A stretch of 64,000 nt of DNA from Tolypeutes matacus (GCA_026826555.1 JAKSZT010053769.1:3440505-3504504), one strand, 5' to 3'; shown: positions 47,614 to 60,560, counted from the stretch's first letter. Program-made: numbers and translations. Notes: generated from the letters alone by a model not told the origin.

Positions 47614-49375
47614 CATCCCAATAGCCAAAGTTCAGTCATACACTGAAGTAAGCATTAGCAAGGGAAGTGGGATTGTTTAGACCAATTGTTCCATCTCTGG
47701 AACAAAGGATGGGTTGGTTTTTATGTCACAGGGATAGAGCTGAACAAAATGTGGGTTCTGTCAGAAAGGAAGAAAGGGCACATCATTACTATATAGGGAG
47801 TACACAATGTTATCACTTCCTTCAGCTACACAATTTCTACACACAGACTTAATGCAATTCACATACTTTCAGAACTGCCCAAGCTATGATCATGCATTAA
47901 CCACAACCTTAAAGGGAGACTATCTAAAGTCCCATCTGCTCACTATATCCAGCTCTATGTCTAGGGTATCCAGATAACAGCCATTATCTCCAAAAGGTCA
48001 AATTGCTTAGTGAACTCTATTTCAATTATAAAGATATACCTTCTCACATACACACACCAATCAATGGTAGAGAAGGAAAAAGTGGGGACAATAAGGTGCC
48101 AGAAAAAGGGTAAATGTAAAGCAAACCGAAGTAATCACTGTTCCATAGTACCTTCATATCCTATACTTCTGGGCAAGGAAAGTGCAGATTTCCACATTTG
48201 GAAAGGGAATATGTTCAGGGTAGTACATGATTCTGATTTTTGAAAGACTTAACCTCTTCCATTTTCCTTATGGCCATACTGAGATAAGTATGTGAAGAAT
48301 GCCTTTTCAGGGAGCCATGTACTTATATATACGAGCTCATCCCCTCAAAGAGGTAAGGAGCCTGGGCACTTGCCTTTTGGGTTATGGCTGTTACAGGTTT
48401 GGTGTTTCTTTGGATATAGATTTCTCATAAAAACCAGGGTGCTTCCAGTATTTCTCTAGTCAACTCCAAGACTGGTACCACAGCCAAGGAATTTCTTTAG
48501 ACCCAGTTGAAGAGTATGAAATCTCCAGTGTCCCACAGTCAAAAAGCTCTGTAACTGTCCTAGCTCCTCTACTCACGAAAGTTCACTTTTACAACATTTT
48601 CCTGGACCTGTCTCACTCCTGGCACCAAATGCTATACAAGAAAGAATGCATTTGGCTGCAAGGAACAAATGTTCACTATCAAATGAGATTATACAAGAAG
48701 AAAATCTGTTAGCTCACATAAGAGAAGTCAGACATAGAATACATTGTAGGGTTGATAATATTGCAGCTCAACTAAGACACTAGAGCCCAATGTTCTATCT
48801 ATCTCTCTGCTCTGCCATCCCTAATGTTGGCTTCAATGACATGTTTGGTAGCAAGATGGCTGTAATAGTTTTAGAAATCACATCTTAAGACATAGTATAC
48901 AGAGAAAAGAAAGGAGACCTTCATTCTTTCTTTCTCACAATCAAGGAAAACTTTCAAATAAGCCTCCAGCAGAATTCCCTTTATGTCCAATTGTTTAGGG
49001 TTAGGTTATGTGTCTATTCCTAAACTAATTATGAGTATGGGAAACAGGATTGCCATTATCAATTTAGATTAACAATTTAGGATAGAATAGATGTGGGGAG
49101 ACAACCACCATGACCACAGCAAATACTTGCTCACTATCCAAATAATTTTAGACTTAAGAACTATTTTGTAGCAAAGACCCTTAAATGGCATTTCTTACAT
49201 GGAAAGTAAACATGATATGCTTCCATTATGGCCTTCCTACCAGAATCTTCAAAGCCTCCTTAACATGCATGAATCAGGGCTAAAGGTGTTATCACTCATT
49301 ATTTATTTCTCCATTTTAGGACTAGATATTCTTCCTGGAATAGTACAAAACCCATGGCAGGTTACAAGAACACAT
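47614..49375. other. No supportable gene; possible old repeats
   Basis: No gene seen. The interval 48,640-48,990 ('tggctgcaaggaacaaatgt' ... 'tagctcacataagagaagtc' ... 'gtagcaagatggctgtaata') resembles an old mammalian interspersed repeat in sense orientation, but I cannot assign a family. Confidence 0.45.
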
Positions 49376-49595
49376 GGGATTTAAAAACAATTAGACTTCA
49401 GTTTAAATCCCATCTCTTGCAGTTACATATTGCTTGATATAGAACAAACTACCTGAACTCCCTGAAGTTCAGTTTCCTATCAATTAAACAGAGATAATAA
49501 TATTAATTCATCTCATAGGGCTCTTAAGGGTTTCAAATAAAGTAATGTGTGTAAAGTACCTGCATTGTGCCTTGCATATAGTAGATAATCAGCTA
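49376..49595 (+). mobile_element. MIR SINE
   Basis: The MIR order is present: 'gacttcagtttaaatcccat' (tRNA-derived part), 'gttcagtttcctatcaatta', 'aacagagataataatattaa', 'tcatctcatagggctcttaa', 'aaagtaatgtgtgtaaagta', 'ttgtgccttgcatatagtag'. It is diverged but close to full length. Confidence 0.75.
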
Positions 49596-52500
49596 TTTCA
49601 TTTGTTTTCCATTCTCCTCCTAAGCACAATTTCTTCTCCTAAATTCCCCAATTTTAAATCAATCCCTTTCACCCAGCTTAATTACCCACATAGTTTAGGT
49701 TGTCCAGCAAGATCCTAGGTTGTCTTGTTAGCAGGATGTGACCCTCTGATTGCAAAATTATTGCTATTCCTTAATAATATTGCTGTCTGAAGCACCTTGT
49801 TGAAATGCACCTTTGTCATGATATTATATATGTCTACAGCTATGTAAAAGATATGTAAAAGTATGCACAATTTTCATAACAATAAAGAAATTTATACAAG
49901 CACATTAGGCAAAAAAATATATAGACAGGTAAAGTTACAAATGTATGCAGTAAAAAATTATAAAAGCTGAAATACTGTGTAGTTCCCCATATTTATAAAA
50001 ATCAGTGACTACTAATTAAAAATCCATATTATTACTTTAATTAATGTTAACACTTTATTATTAAAGCCACTCAGGCCACAGAGAGAAAATGAAATAAACC
50101 CCATAGGTTTATTTCATATACGTAAAATGATTTTCAACCTAATACCAACATTATCCATTTTTCTAGTAAAACTTTCTAAATGCATTACATGAACCATATG
50201 TAAAATTCTAATGTAGCAAGCAATACATAAAACCAACACTTTGTACTATTTGATCTATATTTTCAGATTTGTTTTTATTTTTGTTTTTCACCTAACATTT
50301 TCTTGATAGTCCACCTAGCTGATGAGCATCATACTTGGTAAAAAAGTAAATGGCCTCATTATGAACTAAAAATCTCATATGAACACAGTAATTATATTAT
50401 ACTTAAAAATCAGAAGACTGTCTGAGAAATGCTCCTTATGCTGCTTCTCAATGGCACAGATAATCTAGGAGACACAGTTAAAATGCACATGCTATTTAGT
50501 ATTGATTTTTTTTTAATTATAAAAGTAGAACAAATATAGTTATAAAAAAAGAACTTTTAGAAAGGATAAAATCCCCAATGGTCTGGTTCGCCATCATACT
50601 ATTATCATTGTTAGTAATTTTATTTACTTTCTTTGTCTTTTCTTTTTTACCAGTAAATATGTGAGTTGAGTTTTACAGGTTGAAGTATAAAATCTCATAC
50701 AATTTTCACTGTTTCTTATTTATAACAAATATTTCCCATGTTTCTCATAATTTACATCAGCAATTTTTAATGAATAAACTACTATTGAGGTTAAATGAGT
50801 TTACTTGCCTATTCCCATAGAGTCTTTCAAGTTATTTCCAATGTTGCTTGAGACAACTTTGTAGATATAATTTTCATACCTAGTACAACTAAAATGGAAT
50901 AGACAGTCAAAAGTAAAGTAACTGTGTCCAGGTGATAATAGACAATTTCAAGACTGATATGTATTTCCGAGACTCTACTGATTTCACCTTCTCTTATAGT
51001 ACTCTAACTGGCATAACAAGGGTGGTGATAAAAGGAATGGAAAGAAAAGCCCAGTGCTTTCCTATGTGACTCTTGCCTGGCCCCTAGTAATCTCGACATG
51101 TAAAGCTTACACTCTGGATGGTCTTTTATTTAGTTTCCTCTCAAGGTCAATTGTTGATCAGGGAAGTAATAGTAACTGCAAAATGAGAACCACTTGAAAC
51201 AATCCTTTATCTTCCACTAGGGAATGAAAACTCAAACAAATAGAAATCCTCCAGATGTCAAGGTATATAGGGAATACCATTTATAACTAGTGGCATGGAT
51301 GACCAGAGGCAAAGGAAAGAAGTGTCAGTCACAACAATTTGCTAGTCATGTTAGCAATGAATAAGGAGGTGGCAGTAAGGAAAGGTACATATTTAACCTA
51401 AGAATTCCACTTGTAAAAAGTAGATTACTTTTATTTTACAAAAATATACACACACTCGCATGGTAGCACCCACTCACACACATTAATGTTCAGGACAGCA
51501 TCAATGGACTATGAAGTCGCTAATAACAGTTAAATGATAAACCTAAGTACACTGGTATGGAAAGACCTCCAAGTATAAGTTAATATGCATACATAGGTAA
51601 ATGTAGACAAAGAGATTTGATAATTCATAGAAAAATATCTAGATAGATACCCACTAAAATGTCAGCAGTCACTTTCTTTGAAAGGAGAGTGCGAATGAAA
51701 ACGGTTTATTAGTTGCTGCATCTATTGTTTTACAACAAAAATAAATATTAAAAATAATAGCCTACTAGTTTGAATAAAAATAACAGACTATCAAAGAAGT
51801 CTTAGCCTCAACATATTACACAATTCATGTGTGTCAAACATTTTGAGAAGTGGTTTTCTATTAATAATAACAGCAATAGCAGAATGTGTTCCTGGGGTCC
51901 TTATATACCCAAAGGACATTTTAATACAGTTGAGGAGGAACTACAGAACTCAGCGAAGGGACATATCAAGGACCAGACTGGGTCTCATCACCAAGGGTTG
52001 CAATTCAGAAATATTCGTTATGGTAAGTTTGCTCTATCAATCATATAAGATCTAGGAAGGACTTTTAATATTCTAATTTTAGCATATATTTTATTACAGA
52101 TATTTTCTCACATGCAAAAACATGAAAAGAAAGTATTTTAAAGAAAATGAGCTCCTCTTTCTCTAATATTTTCATAATTTTCAGAAAATGTTTCAGAGTA
52201 ATCATTTAGAGAGTATACTATAAGCAAATAAAAACATTTCCCTTTTCAATTTCATAATGACAGCCAAATTAAAAACAAAATATCAAATAATTTTAATTTT
52301 GATCAACTATTACAGTCTAGATGGTAAAGTTAGGACTTTCTTTGTTCAGGTATTACCCTTATGCTACCTAACTTATTACTCATAAAATTTCCTAGGCTCG
52401 TAGAGCATATGTTCCATGCAGTTTGCTTTCTGTCTTACTTGTGTGCATTTAATTAGTCATGGTACAGTAAAAATACATACTCAATCTCTGGACAAATTTC

Positions 52501-52799
52501 TAATTTTATGTTCCTATAACTTGAACATCAAGAAAATATTTCTGGAATGTGGCCCAATAAATGCATTTACAGTTTTCTATTTATTTTGGACAGAAAAATA
52601 TTTTACTAGCATTTCAATAATCTATGCTAAGTATTGTAATAGAGAAAACACAGGAAATGAAGTATTTTCCTGAGCTGTTTTCCAGTCTAACATTGCTTAT
52701 AGAAGGTATTTTTTTAATATTCTAAGTACTTAATTTTTCTGTTATCCTTAAAAGTTCCAAGGCCATCATTCAACAAGCAGCAAGTATCAATGACGTGTT
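49596..52799. other. AT-rich sequence without a supportable gene
   Basis: No gene, RNA gene or confidently assigned repeat in this 3.2-kb stretch. Frames at 51,827-52,055 and 52,416-52,673 show no motif. Such a long repeat-poor interval may simply hold repeats too old for reading by eye. Confidence 0.5.
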
Positions 52800-53721
52800 C
52801 AGCGTAATTAAGATGCCATGCTCTAGAGACATCTAGACCCTATAGGAAGGGCAGACAATGCCAGGAAATCGGTACCCCAACAGTGGGCCTCACCTTGGAA
52901 TATATGATAATCTATCTCCCCAATGTATCAGAGTTAGACTCATTTATAATTTTTCTATGCATGGTTTTCTTGCCTCTTTTATTTGAACCTATAATTAGCA
53001 CTATACCCATTAAACACATGTTCCAGAGACTTAAATCTTCAAAAGCCGGTTGAGCCCTGAATCTCAACAGAGTTACAGCTAACACCTACTGTCCAGTTCA
53101 TTGGACTCATCCAGGACAGCTAACAAAAGGATGAAGATGGACAACTCCCATCCTAAAAAACAGAGTATTTACCATTGCAAGCAAGATAGTTCCATTCGCC
53201 TGCCCCACAGGATCTAAACCCCCTCTCAAGTAGAAGCAGAGTGGGCATCACAATCCCAAAATCCTCAAGATTGAGGAAGGGGCAAAGATAAGATGGGAAT
53301 GTAAATATGGACTAAACTAGACTTATTATTATTCTAGTAATAGAAGAACTTGTAACACTGATATAAAGACAGTGGTCAACAGAGGTTCTGAGGGAAGGGA
53401 GAGGGAAGTAGATGGGTAACATGGCACATTTTAGGGACGTTGGAATTTTCTGCATGATATTGCAATGCCAGATACAAGCCATTATACATTTTGTCAAAAC
53501 TTATAAAATTGTGTGGTGCAAAGTATAAATCATAATGTAAACTATAGACCAATGCTTCCATATGTGTTTCATCAATTGTAAAAAATGTACAACACTAATG
53601 AAAGATGCTGTTAATGGGGGGAAGTGGGGGAGGCGGAGGGGATGGGATATATGAGAATCCCCTATATTTTCGATGTAACATTCAAGTAATCTAAAACTTC
53701 TTCAAAAAAAGAAAAAAAAAA
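52800..53721 (+). mobile_element. L1-type long 3' UTR copy, sense
   Basis: Colinear with the reverse of 56,282-57,240: 'ctagaccctataggaagggc', 'cagtgggcctcaccttggaa', 'ttgaacctataattagcact', 'gagacttaaatcttcaaaag', 'gtccagttcattggactcat', 'ggtcaacagaggttctgagg', 'gccagatacaagccattata' and 'gagaatcccctatattttcg', ending in an A-rich tail at 53,703-53,721. It is 5'-truncated and noncoding. Minus-strand frames are incidental. Confidence 0.8.
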
Positions 53722-54046
53722 TCCAATAATAAAAATATGCCATGAAGGAAATATAAACAAAACTTAAGAAAAACATTTAAGGTTTAATATAAAGAGAAAT
53801 GAGTGCAACTTGATAAGCACATACACGATTCAGTAGTTCTGAGGAGATATGGGATGGATAGGAATTAAATAATTCCTTAGGAAGTGGGGACCTGAAGGAA
53901 GAAGAGACATGAGCTTGATGAGAAGATGGAGAAGAGAATTTCCTTTACAGAGACAAAAGCAGGAGTGTAAGGGTGAGTCTGGAGATTTATTTGGCTGGAA
54001 AAAAAGTTATATTGGGAATTAATGAGCTATCCTTAAATGCTGGGAA
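53722..54046. other. No supportable gene
   Basis: Short unassigned interval between an L1 3' UTR copy and an LTR. Confidence 0.45.
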
Positions 54047-54051
54047 GTACT

Positions 54052-54527
54052 TGTGGTGGTTTGGAGCTGTAAGTACCCCAGAAAAAATGTTCTTAAACTT
54101 AACCCATTCCTGTGCATGTGAACCCATTGTAAGTAGGACCTATTGATGAGGTTACTTAAGTTAAGGTGTGACCCACTGCAGTCAGGATGGGTCTTAACCC
54201 TATTACTGGAGTTCCCTTTAATAAGCAGAAAGAAATTCAGAGAGAGAGAGAAAAGTCACAGAGGGAGCAGACAGAAGCTGGACATCAATGGAACCTGAAA
54301 GAGAAGGGAGAGACTAGGGGATGCTGCCATGTGCCTTGCCATGTGACAAGCTAAGAATCAAGGATCACCAACAGCCAAGCCCAAAATGCCGCAGTGTTTG
54401 GGGAGAAAGCATCACCTTGATTTGGACTTTCTTTTAGTCTCAAACCATAAGCCATTAAATTCCCATTGTTTAAAGCTGAACCATTCATAGCATGGTATTT
54501 GCTTTGGCAGCCAAGGAAACCAAAATA
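54052..54527 (+). mobile_element. Xenarthran solo LTR, family B
   Basis: It starts TGTGGTGGTTTGGAGCTG and ends 'ccaaggaaaccaaaata'. Internal landmarks are 'gtaccccagaaaaaatgttc', 'gtaagtaggacctattgatg', 'taagcagaaagaaattcaga' with a GA-rich run, 'gctgccatgtgccttgccat', and an ATTAAA polyadenylation-like signal (54,454-54,459). Flanks gtact (54,047-54,051) and gcact (54,528-54,532) fit a 5-bp target duplication with one change. No internal retroviral region. A 5' fragment of this family is at 29,150. Confidence 0.75.
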
Positions 54528-54924
54528 GCACTAATAGCAAAGAAGAATATTTTAGGTATTTTAGGCTGTAATATAATCTAGTTTGGGGTCTTAGACAAAT
54601 GAGTATCTGAATCAACGCCAGGACAAGATGTATAAATTTGGCTAAAATCATTATTTCAATCCCTAAGCAGTCTATTTAGTTTTGTGCTATTTCATGCTAT
54701 TTTACAGCCAGGACAACTATGTGTTAAGAGGCAAAGAGATGACAAGGAAAGACATTACCGTAAAATAGATTAGTATTAAAGTACATTGTTCAGTGATATA
54801 GATAGCAGTGTGTTTTCAACATCACATTCACTGATTGAAACAGTTACATTATTTGAAAAGAACACACACAAATATATTTCAGTCAATGTACCACATGGTG
54901 TTATAGTTGTTAATAATAATGCAG

Positions 54925-55080
54925 GTTGAGGTATCAGATAGACTTGGGTTTGTATTCTGTCTCTATACCTGCCAACAATGGTGATATTGGGCAAGTTATA
55001 GAAACTCTCTGTGCCTCAGTATTAATCATTTGTAAAATGGTGATAAACCCTCTGATAGCATAATTTTAGATAATGAACCC
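54925..55080 (+). mobile_element. MIR SINE fragment
   Basis: 'cagatagacttgggtttgta', 'ttctgtctctatacctgcca', 'gatattgggcaagttataga', 'aactctctgtgcctcagtat', 'catttgtaaaatggtgataa': the 5' and core parts of MIR in sense orientation. Confidence 0.75.
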
Positions 55081-55246
55081 AAAGATTTGAGTGTCAAACC
55101 CTCATAAATAATAATAATATTCATCATTGTAACCATTATCTACAACATCTTTTCAATAGCAGGATAATCTATATTAAATTGCATTTAATTTATCTACAGT
55201 TCTTTTAAAAGAAATGCCATATTTTATTTATAAAATATTATATAAA

Positions 55247-55395
55247 ATGTGACATTTATATAATCTAAGTATCTTTAAAACTATATAAAACAAAACAAAA
55301 CAAAAGCAAAAAGAATTACAGATTAATTAGTCTCTATTTCTGAAAATTTTGGGAGTTCTTTGGTCTTTCAAAGTCTCACTTTCACCATCTGGAAA
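55247..55395 (+). repeat. Left arm of a near-perfect inverted repeat
   Basis: This arm is the reverse complement of 56,210-56,361. It is identical over the first 41 bases (55,247-55,287, L1 3'-end sequence) and over about 90 bases (55,305-55,395, flank plus MIR sequence). Only the A-rich tract between them differs: a CAAAA-type repeat here, a pure A-run in the other arm. It has no L1 body upstream, so this is the derived copy. The spacer between arms is 814 bp. Confidence 0.95.
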
Positions 55396-56109
55396 TATGA
55401 TAATATGATAATATGAAGACTATCAGTGTAATTCTGCCATCTTTCCAATATCAAATAAATATATTTAAAGTAATAATTAACATACATCATGTCTTTATTA
55501 TATTTTTTATAATACAAAAGTGATGCTTAATATTAGTACGGGAAATGTAGGAATTAATTATAATAGTCACTAGTATTAGAAACAACTGGATAACCTTATG
55601 AGAGGGAGTAGGTATATACTTCCCCATTCAAGATAAATTACAAGTGGATTAGATTAAATTGAATTTTAAGGCATAAAACACTAGGAGAATATTTAAATAA
55701 ATTTATGTATAATTAGACATGGGGGAAGTTTCTCTGGTAAAGATGTAAAAGCCAGAAACCATATGAAGGAAAAGTCTTATAAATATTGACTGTAAAAATT
55801 TAAAACTTCTATATGACAAAAACCACCATAAAGTAAATAAAAGAGCCAAGTTCAATACTTAGAAAGCTCTCAATACAATCTTTTGTATTGTCATTAATAT
55901 CATATTATATTAGGCATAATATTTCATCAAGTGAATAGAATTATTCAAATATTTACAAAATTCCCACTGTTTAGAAAAACATTAACCTCTTTTTAAAATG
56001 AAAAGTGCATTGTTCCTCCAATCATATCAAACCATAATGGCTGCTGTAAGAACACCTAAATTCATTTTTAAATTATGCTGAGGTATGAGTGAGAAATTAA
56101 AAGCAGTTA

Positions 56110-56262
56110 ATGATTACTGAATACTTGCAACATGCCTGACACTTTAAGTGAATACTTACATTTAATATTCACAATAACCTTGTCAGGAAGGTTCTATTAT
56201 TATTTTCATTTTCCAGATGGTGAAAGTGAGACTTTGAAAGACCAAAGAACTCCCAAAATTTT
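56110..56262 (-). mobile_element. MIR SINE fragment
   Basis: On the minus strand: 'gtctcactttcaccatctgg', 'aaaatgaaaataataataga', 'accttcctgacaaggttatt', 'gtgaatattaaatgtaagta', matching the MIR 3' half. Part of it (56,210-56,262) is inside the right arm of the inverted repeat. Confidence 0.65.
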
Positions 56263-56361
56263 CAGAAATAGAGACTAATTAATCTGTAATTCTTTTTGCT
56301 TTTTTTTTTTTTTTTTTATATATATAGTTTTAAAGATACTTAGATTATATAAATGTCACAT
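56210..56361 (-). repeat. Right arm of a near-perfect inverted repeat
   Basis: It spans the junction of a MIR fragment, about 20 bases of other sequence, and the poly(A) end of the minus-strand L1 3' UTR that continues to about 57,960. Because the junction continues naturally on both sides here, this is the original locus and 55,247-55,395 is the inverted copy. Confidence 0.95.
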
Positions 56362-57960
56362 AAAAAAATATAGGGGATTCCCATATGCCCCACTCCCCAT
56401 ACCTCCCACATTTTCCCACATTAACAACATCCTTCATTAGTGTGGTACATTCATTGCAATTGATGAACACATTTTGGAGCACTGCCACTAAGTGTGGATT
56501 AAAGTTTACATTGTAGTTTACACTTTTTCCCACCCAATTCTGTAGGTTATGGCAAGATTTATAATGGCCTGTATCTGTTGTTGCAATGTCATTCAGGACA
56601 ATTCCCAAGTCCCAAAAATGCCCCCATATTACACCTGTTTTTCCCTCTCCCTGCCCTCAGACTCTTCAGTGGCCACTGCCTCCACATCAATGATATAATT
56701 TCTTCCATTGCTAGAATCATAATAAGTCTATAGTAGAATATCAGTAAGTCTACTTTAGTCCATAGTTCATTCCCCAATCCTGAGAATTCTGGGATGGTGA
56801 TGTCCACTCCACCTCTAATTGAGAGGGGGCTGTGATCCCATAGGGCTGATGGATGGGAATTGCTTGCAGTTGTAGACTCTCTGGGTTCCTTGGTATGTTA
56901 GTTGTCCTGGGTATGTTAGTTGTCCTGGGTGAGACGAATGAACTGGAGAGTAGGTATTGCAACTTCGATGAGATTCAGGGCCCAGCTGGGACATGGATAG
57001 CCCAAAGATTTAAGTCTCTTGGACATACACCTTCCAATTCTAGTACTAATTATAGGTTCAACTAGAAGGACAGAAGAGCCATGTGTAGGAAAATCCCAAC
57101 TGAGTCCAACTCTGTCACTCTGGTGAGCATAAATTCCAAAGTACGGCCCACTGGCAAGGCACCAAACTCCTGATCTATCTGCCCTGACTATAGTGTCTGG
57201 ATTTCTCCAGAGCCATCAGGAGCCACGCTATTTGGGATAGTATCTACTTTGGCAGTCAAAGAGATCCTGCTGAGATGTGCATAAGCGTAACCTCTGGAAT
57301 GACCTCCCAATTCACTTTGAAGTCTCCTAGTCATATAAACTCATTTGTCTTTACCTTTTCCCCCTTTTAGTCAAGGCCTTTTTCCAGTCGCATTGCTAGT
57401 TGGTATTTGGGAGTATTCCCTCAGTGCCAGGGAGGCTCATCCCCGGGAGTCATGACTTGGGGGAAGGTAATGTATTTATATGCTGAGTTCAGCTTAGAAA
57501 GAGGCCACAGTTGAGCAACAAAGAGGCTCCCAGGAGGCAACTCTTAGGCACCCTAGAATACTAGACTAAGTTTCAATTTCAAGAGACAAGGCTCATACGC
57601 ACAGTCATCAATATCAAGGGCCCATCAGTGGACCATCCTCCTGCACTAGTCATTGCCCTTGTACTCGGAGGATTCTTGCTGATCTATTAGAGAATGCGGC
57701 AGAGCTCCCCAGGGTAGGAATTTGATATTCCTTCAGTTATTGTGTGAATCTCCACCCACCATGACAATGCCCCATGAATATTTCATCACATTTATATGCC
57801 TTATATGTATGCCCAGGTGAGCTTCCTCCCATGCATCCCACGTCACTGACACCCCGCACCAATGATCCTCCCCTGCCAGAGTTGTAACCCTTCCATGATC
57901 CAAACCTCCTTCAAAAATGAAGCCAATAAAATAGCCAAGTACAACCAATAAGAGAATGAA
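56282..57960 (-). mobile_element. L1-type long 3' UTR copy, antisense
   Basis: The minus-strand element ends in poly(A) (plus-strand T-run near 56,300-56,317). Its 3' part is colinear with 44,228-44,745 and 52,800-53,721. This copy extends much further 5' (57,240-57,960, e.g. 'cccagggaggctcatcccc' and 'agaggccacagttgagcaac' on the plus strand), giving at least 1.6 kb with no L1 coding sequence recognised. An 18-bp unit, tatgttagttgtcctggg, is tandemly doubled at 56,894-56,929. All open frames here are incidental. Confidence 0.75.
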
Positions 57961-58159
57961 TAATGATGATAATTGTAAAAAATAAGATATAAAATACAAA
58001 AACATTTTTTTTGAATAAAAATTTAAAAATTTAAATTTGGGATAATAAAAATAATGAAAAAATATTTTTAAAAAATTTTTGGACATTTTCCCTTTCATCA
58101 CTGTAAGATCTATTGTCGTATTTGTACAGTGACATTGTCTTCTGTTTACTCCCCCAGTG

Positions 58160-58870
58160 TCTTACTTTTTATTTATTTATTTATTTTTTTTTTTTCATTT
58201 TGTCCTCAAAGAAGTTTTAGGTTATAGAAAAGCCAGGTACCGAATACAGGACACTCCCATATACCAAACATCCTCCTCCTTTTCCTCCTTCCCCTACTAA
58301 TAACATTGTGTATGTGATGGTACATTTGTCACAACTGATATACAAATATTGAAACATAGCTACCTACCATGTTAAATGGTTTACATTTTGGGCCATACAC
58401 TTTTATAAAGTTGGATGCAATTCAACATGGCCTGTATCCATGATAGCAAGATCATGTAGAACACTTCTATCTCCCCCAAAATGTCCCCTGTTCCATCTAT
58501 TCTATTCCTCCCCCCACCCCTTCCCTCAGGACCCACAGCAACCACCAGGCTTCACTCCTTGAAGGACAAAATTCATAGTTACTTGCAACAACACTGAGGG
58601 CTTGACACACTGGTCTGCCCTCCAGTAATAGGCACCACCCATGGTCTTGATAGACTCTTGCCCTCTATTTGAGAACATAACGGGCCTCCCCAGGATGGGA
58701 GTCCATCACCTTGCCACTCATTATGTGGGTCTCCACCCACTGACATAACACACTATGGCAAGTACATCATGTCTTTAGATCCTTTACAAGTTCACTTACA
58801 AGTTCCAAGATGTAAAGGACAATTATTTCTACTCTTCTAACAAAAATAACCAAAAATAAAAGTAAAGAAA
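58160..58870 (-). mobile_element. Second L1-type 3' UTR copy, antisense, internally deleted
   Basis: The plus strand starts with an A/T-rich tail (58,167-58,195). It continues 'gaagttttaggttatagaaa', 'tacatttgtcacaactgata', 'aacatggcctgtatccatga', 'aaaatgtcccctgttccatc', then jumps to 'ggcctccccaggatgggagt' and 'tgtgggtctccacccactga'. The last part is homologous to 57,690-57,770, so the middle of the family consensus is missing. It lies in the same orientation just beyond the first copy. Confidence 0.7.
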
Positions 58871-60560
58871 GAAAGGAAAAAGAAAAGAGATAATTCAAAT
58901 GCAGGTTGAATGATTGACCCCCATGCAAAACCTTTGCATCTTACAACACCATTTAGGATCTTTGGAGGCCCTGGTGGATTTTTTAATTACATAAAAAAAT
59001 CTTAGGTGAATTTCAACATTTCCAGTTTCTTCTCTTTGGCTGAGACAGGTCATAAAGACTAGAGTAAATCTCATTCAAGAGTGTGGCCAAAACTATCTCC
59101 CTAATCTCACTAGCAACCAGTAAATTGAGGGAAGATATGCCCTAAGGGTGAATAAAGCCACCAGAAATGTAGAAACCTCAGGCCTCTCAGAACTGAGTCA
59201 GGCATAGGAGAGCCATTTTGCTATGGTCTGATATGATTGAATATTCTCAGAGCTAAGAAGTAAACAAGGAAAATTCAGAATGTACATTAACTTATACCCA
59301 AACTACAATATTTTCTGTGAAATTGCAGCTGCATATTTACCATCTGGCAAGTGGGAAGCATTAGCAAACAAGCATCTAGATATCTGAGCAAAGAGTTACC
59401 ACATACCCACATGCATGGAAAATGTGAATCAGCAACAAAGCCAAAGGCATAAATCCTGCGAAAGGATGAATATTTATCATGTTGCCAGTACCACACAGGT
59501 TGAATTAAACACAAATGCAAACAACTGTGACAATTTCATATTGATATTCTGCCTGACAGCAACATCAAAGATCAAATATAACATCTTCTAAGCTAAATCA
59601 AGAGTATGCAGTTAGTGTGAAGAAGTCAGTTTGAGACCAGCAGTTATCACAGAGGAATAGCTCTTCAGAGTGGGAAGGGACACTGTACAGGAGCAGAACA
59701 CAGAACATATTATGTAGAAACCCAAGTGAAAGTGTCCAAGATAAATAGCAAGCTTGAAAACCTCTTTGCAAAAAGTTATAATTACTTTAGGTAGACAAAT
59801 CTGAATATGTTGATTACCATCTTTCTCTTTCTTGATTATCTTATAAAGTTATGTATCTCTATTTTAAAACCATTCCATATTAAATATCAGTGGAAGACCC
59901 TCTACAGATGGTAAACATGAATTTCAAAATCTCTCATACAATGATTCTTTGGTTCACTCTAGTCGAGCAAAACCTAATTAAAAAGCAAGTAAGTTCAAAA
60001 CAGAAGGTTAGATTTTCAAACATGAGGCTAAAATGAAAAAGTTCACCCAAACTTAAAAATGTCAAAGCAGCTTGCAGACACATAAACCAGATGCTTATCT
60101 GCAAGCACGTGCATAGACCCTCACCGTGTCTGTTTAATTGTTGCCAATGTTTCATATCAAATTGTCTAGGCAGGGCTAAGCTAGAAATCTATTTTAAATT
60201 GTTTACTTTTAATGAAAAACACCTCTAACTTGAAATAGTGCTTTAAATAATGTATTATGCAGAACAATTGGGACTTGAAGCTGTTTTAGGCAATGGGAAA
60301 AAAGAATAAAGTTCACTGCAGCTTGGATCACTGTTTACAAAATGAATCAACTAACTATAATTAAACAATAAGCATTCCTCAGTAGATTTATTCTATTTGG
60401 CTTCCACTGGATAACTGGCAATAAAAAGAAATCTTCCAAAAAACACAGGTCTGAACGTGCTATTCCCCTACTTAAAAACTTTCAAAGGCCTTCTCTTTCT
60501 TTAGAAATGGCAAATTTTTACCATGGTTTTTAGAGCCAACTCCATCTGGCAATCTCATAG
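58871..60560. other. No supportable gene
   Basis: No gene or assignable repeat. Frames at 59,287-59,520 and 59,934-60,155 have no motif. Confidence 0.5.

Noticed and set aside
57733..58101. 122-residue minus-strand frame
   Set aside because: Falls within the L1-type 3' UTR and its AT-rich flank; composition explains the frame.
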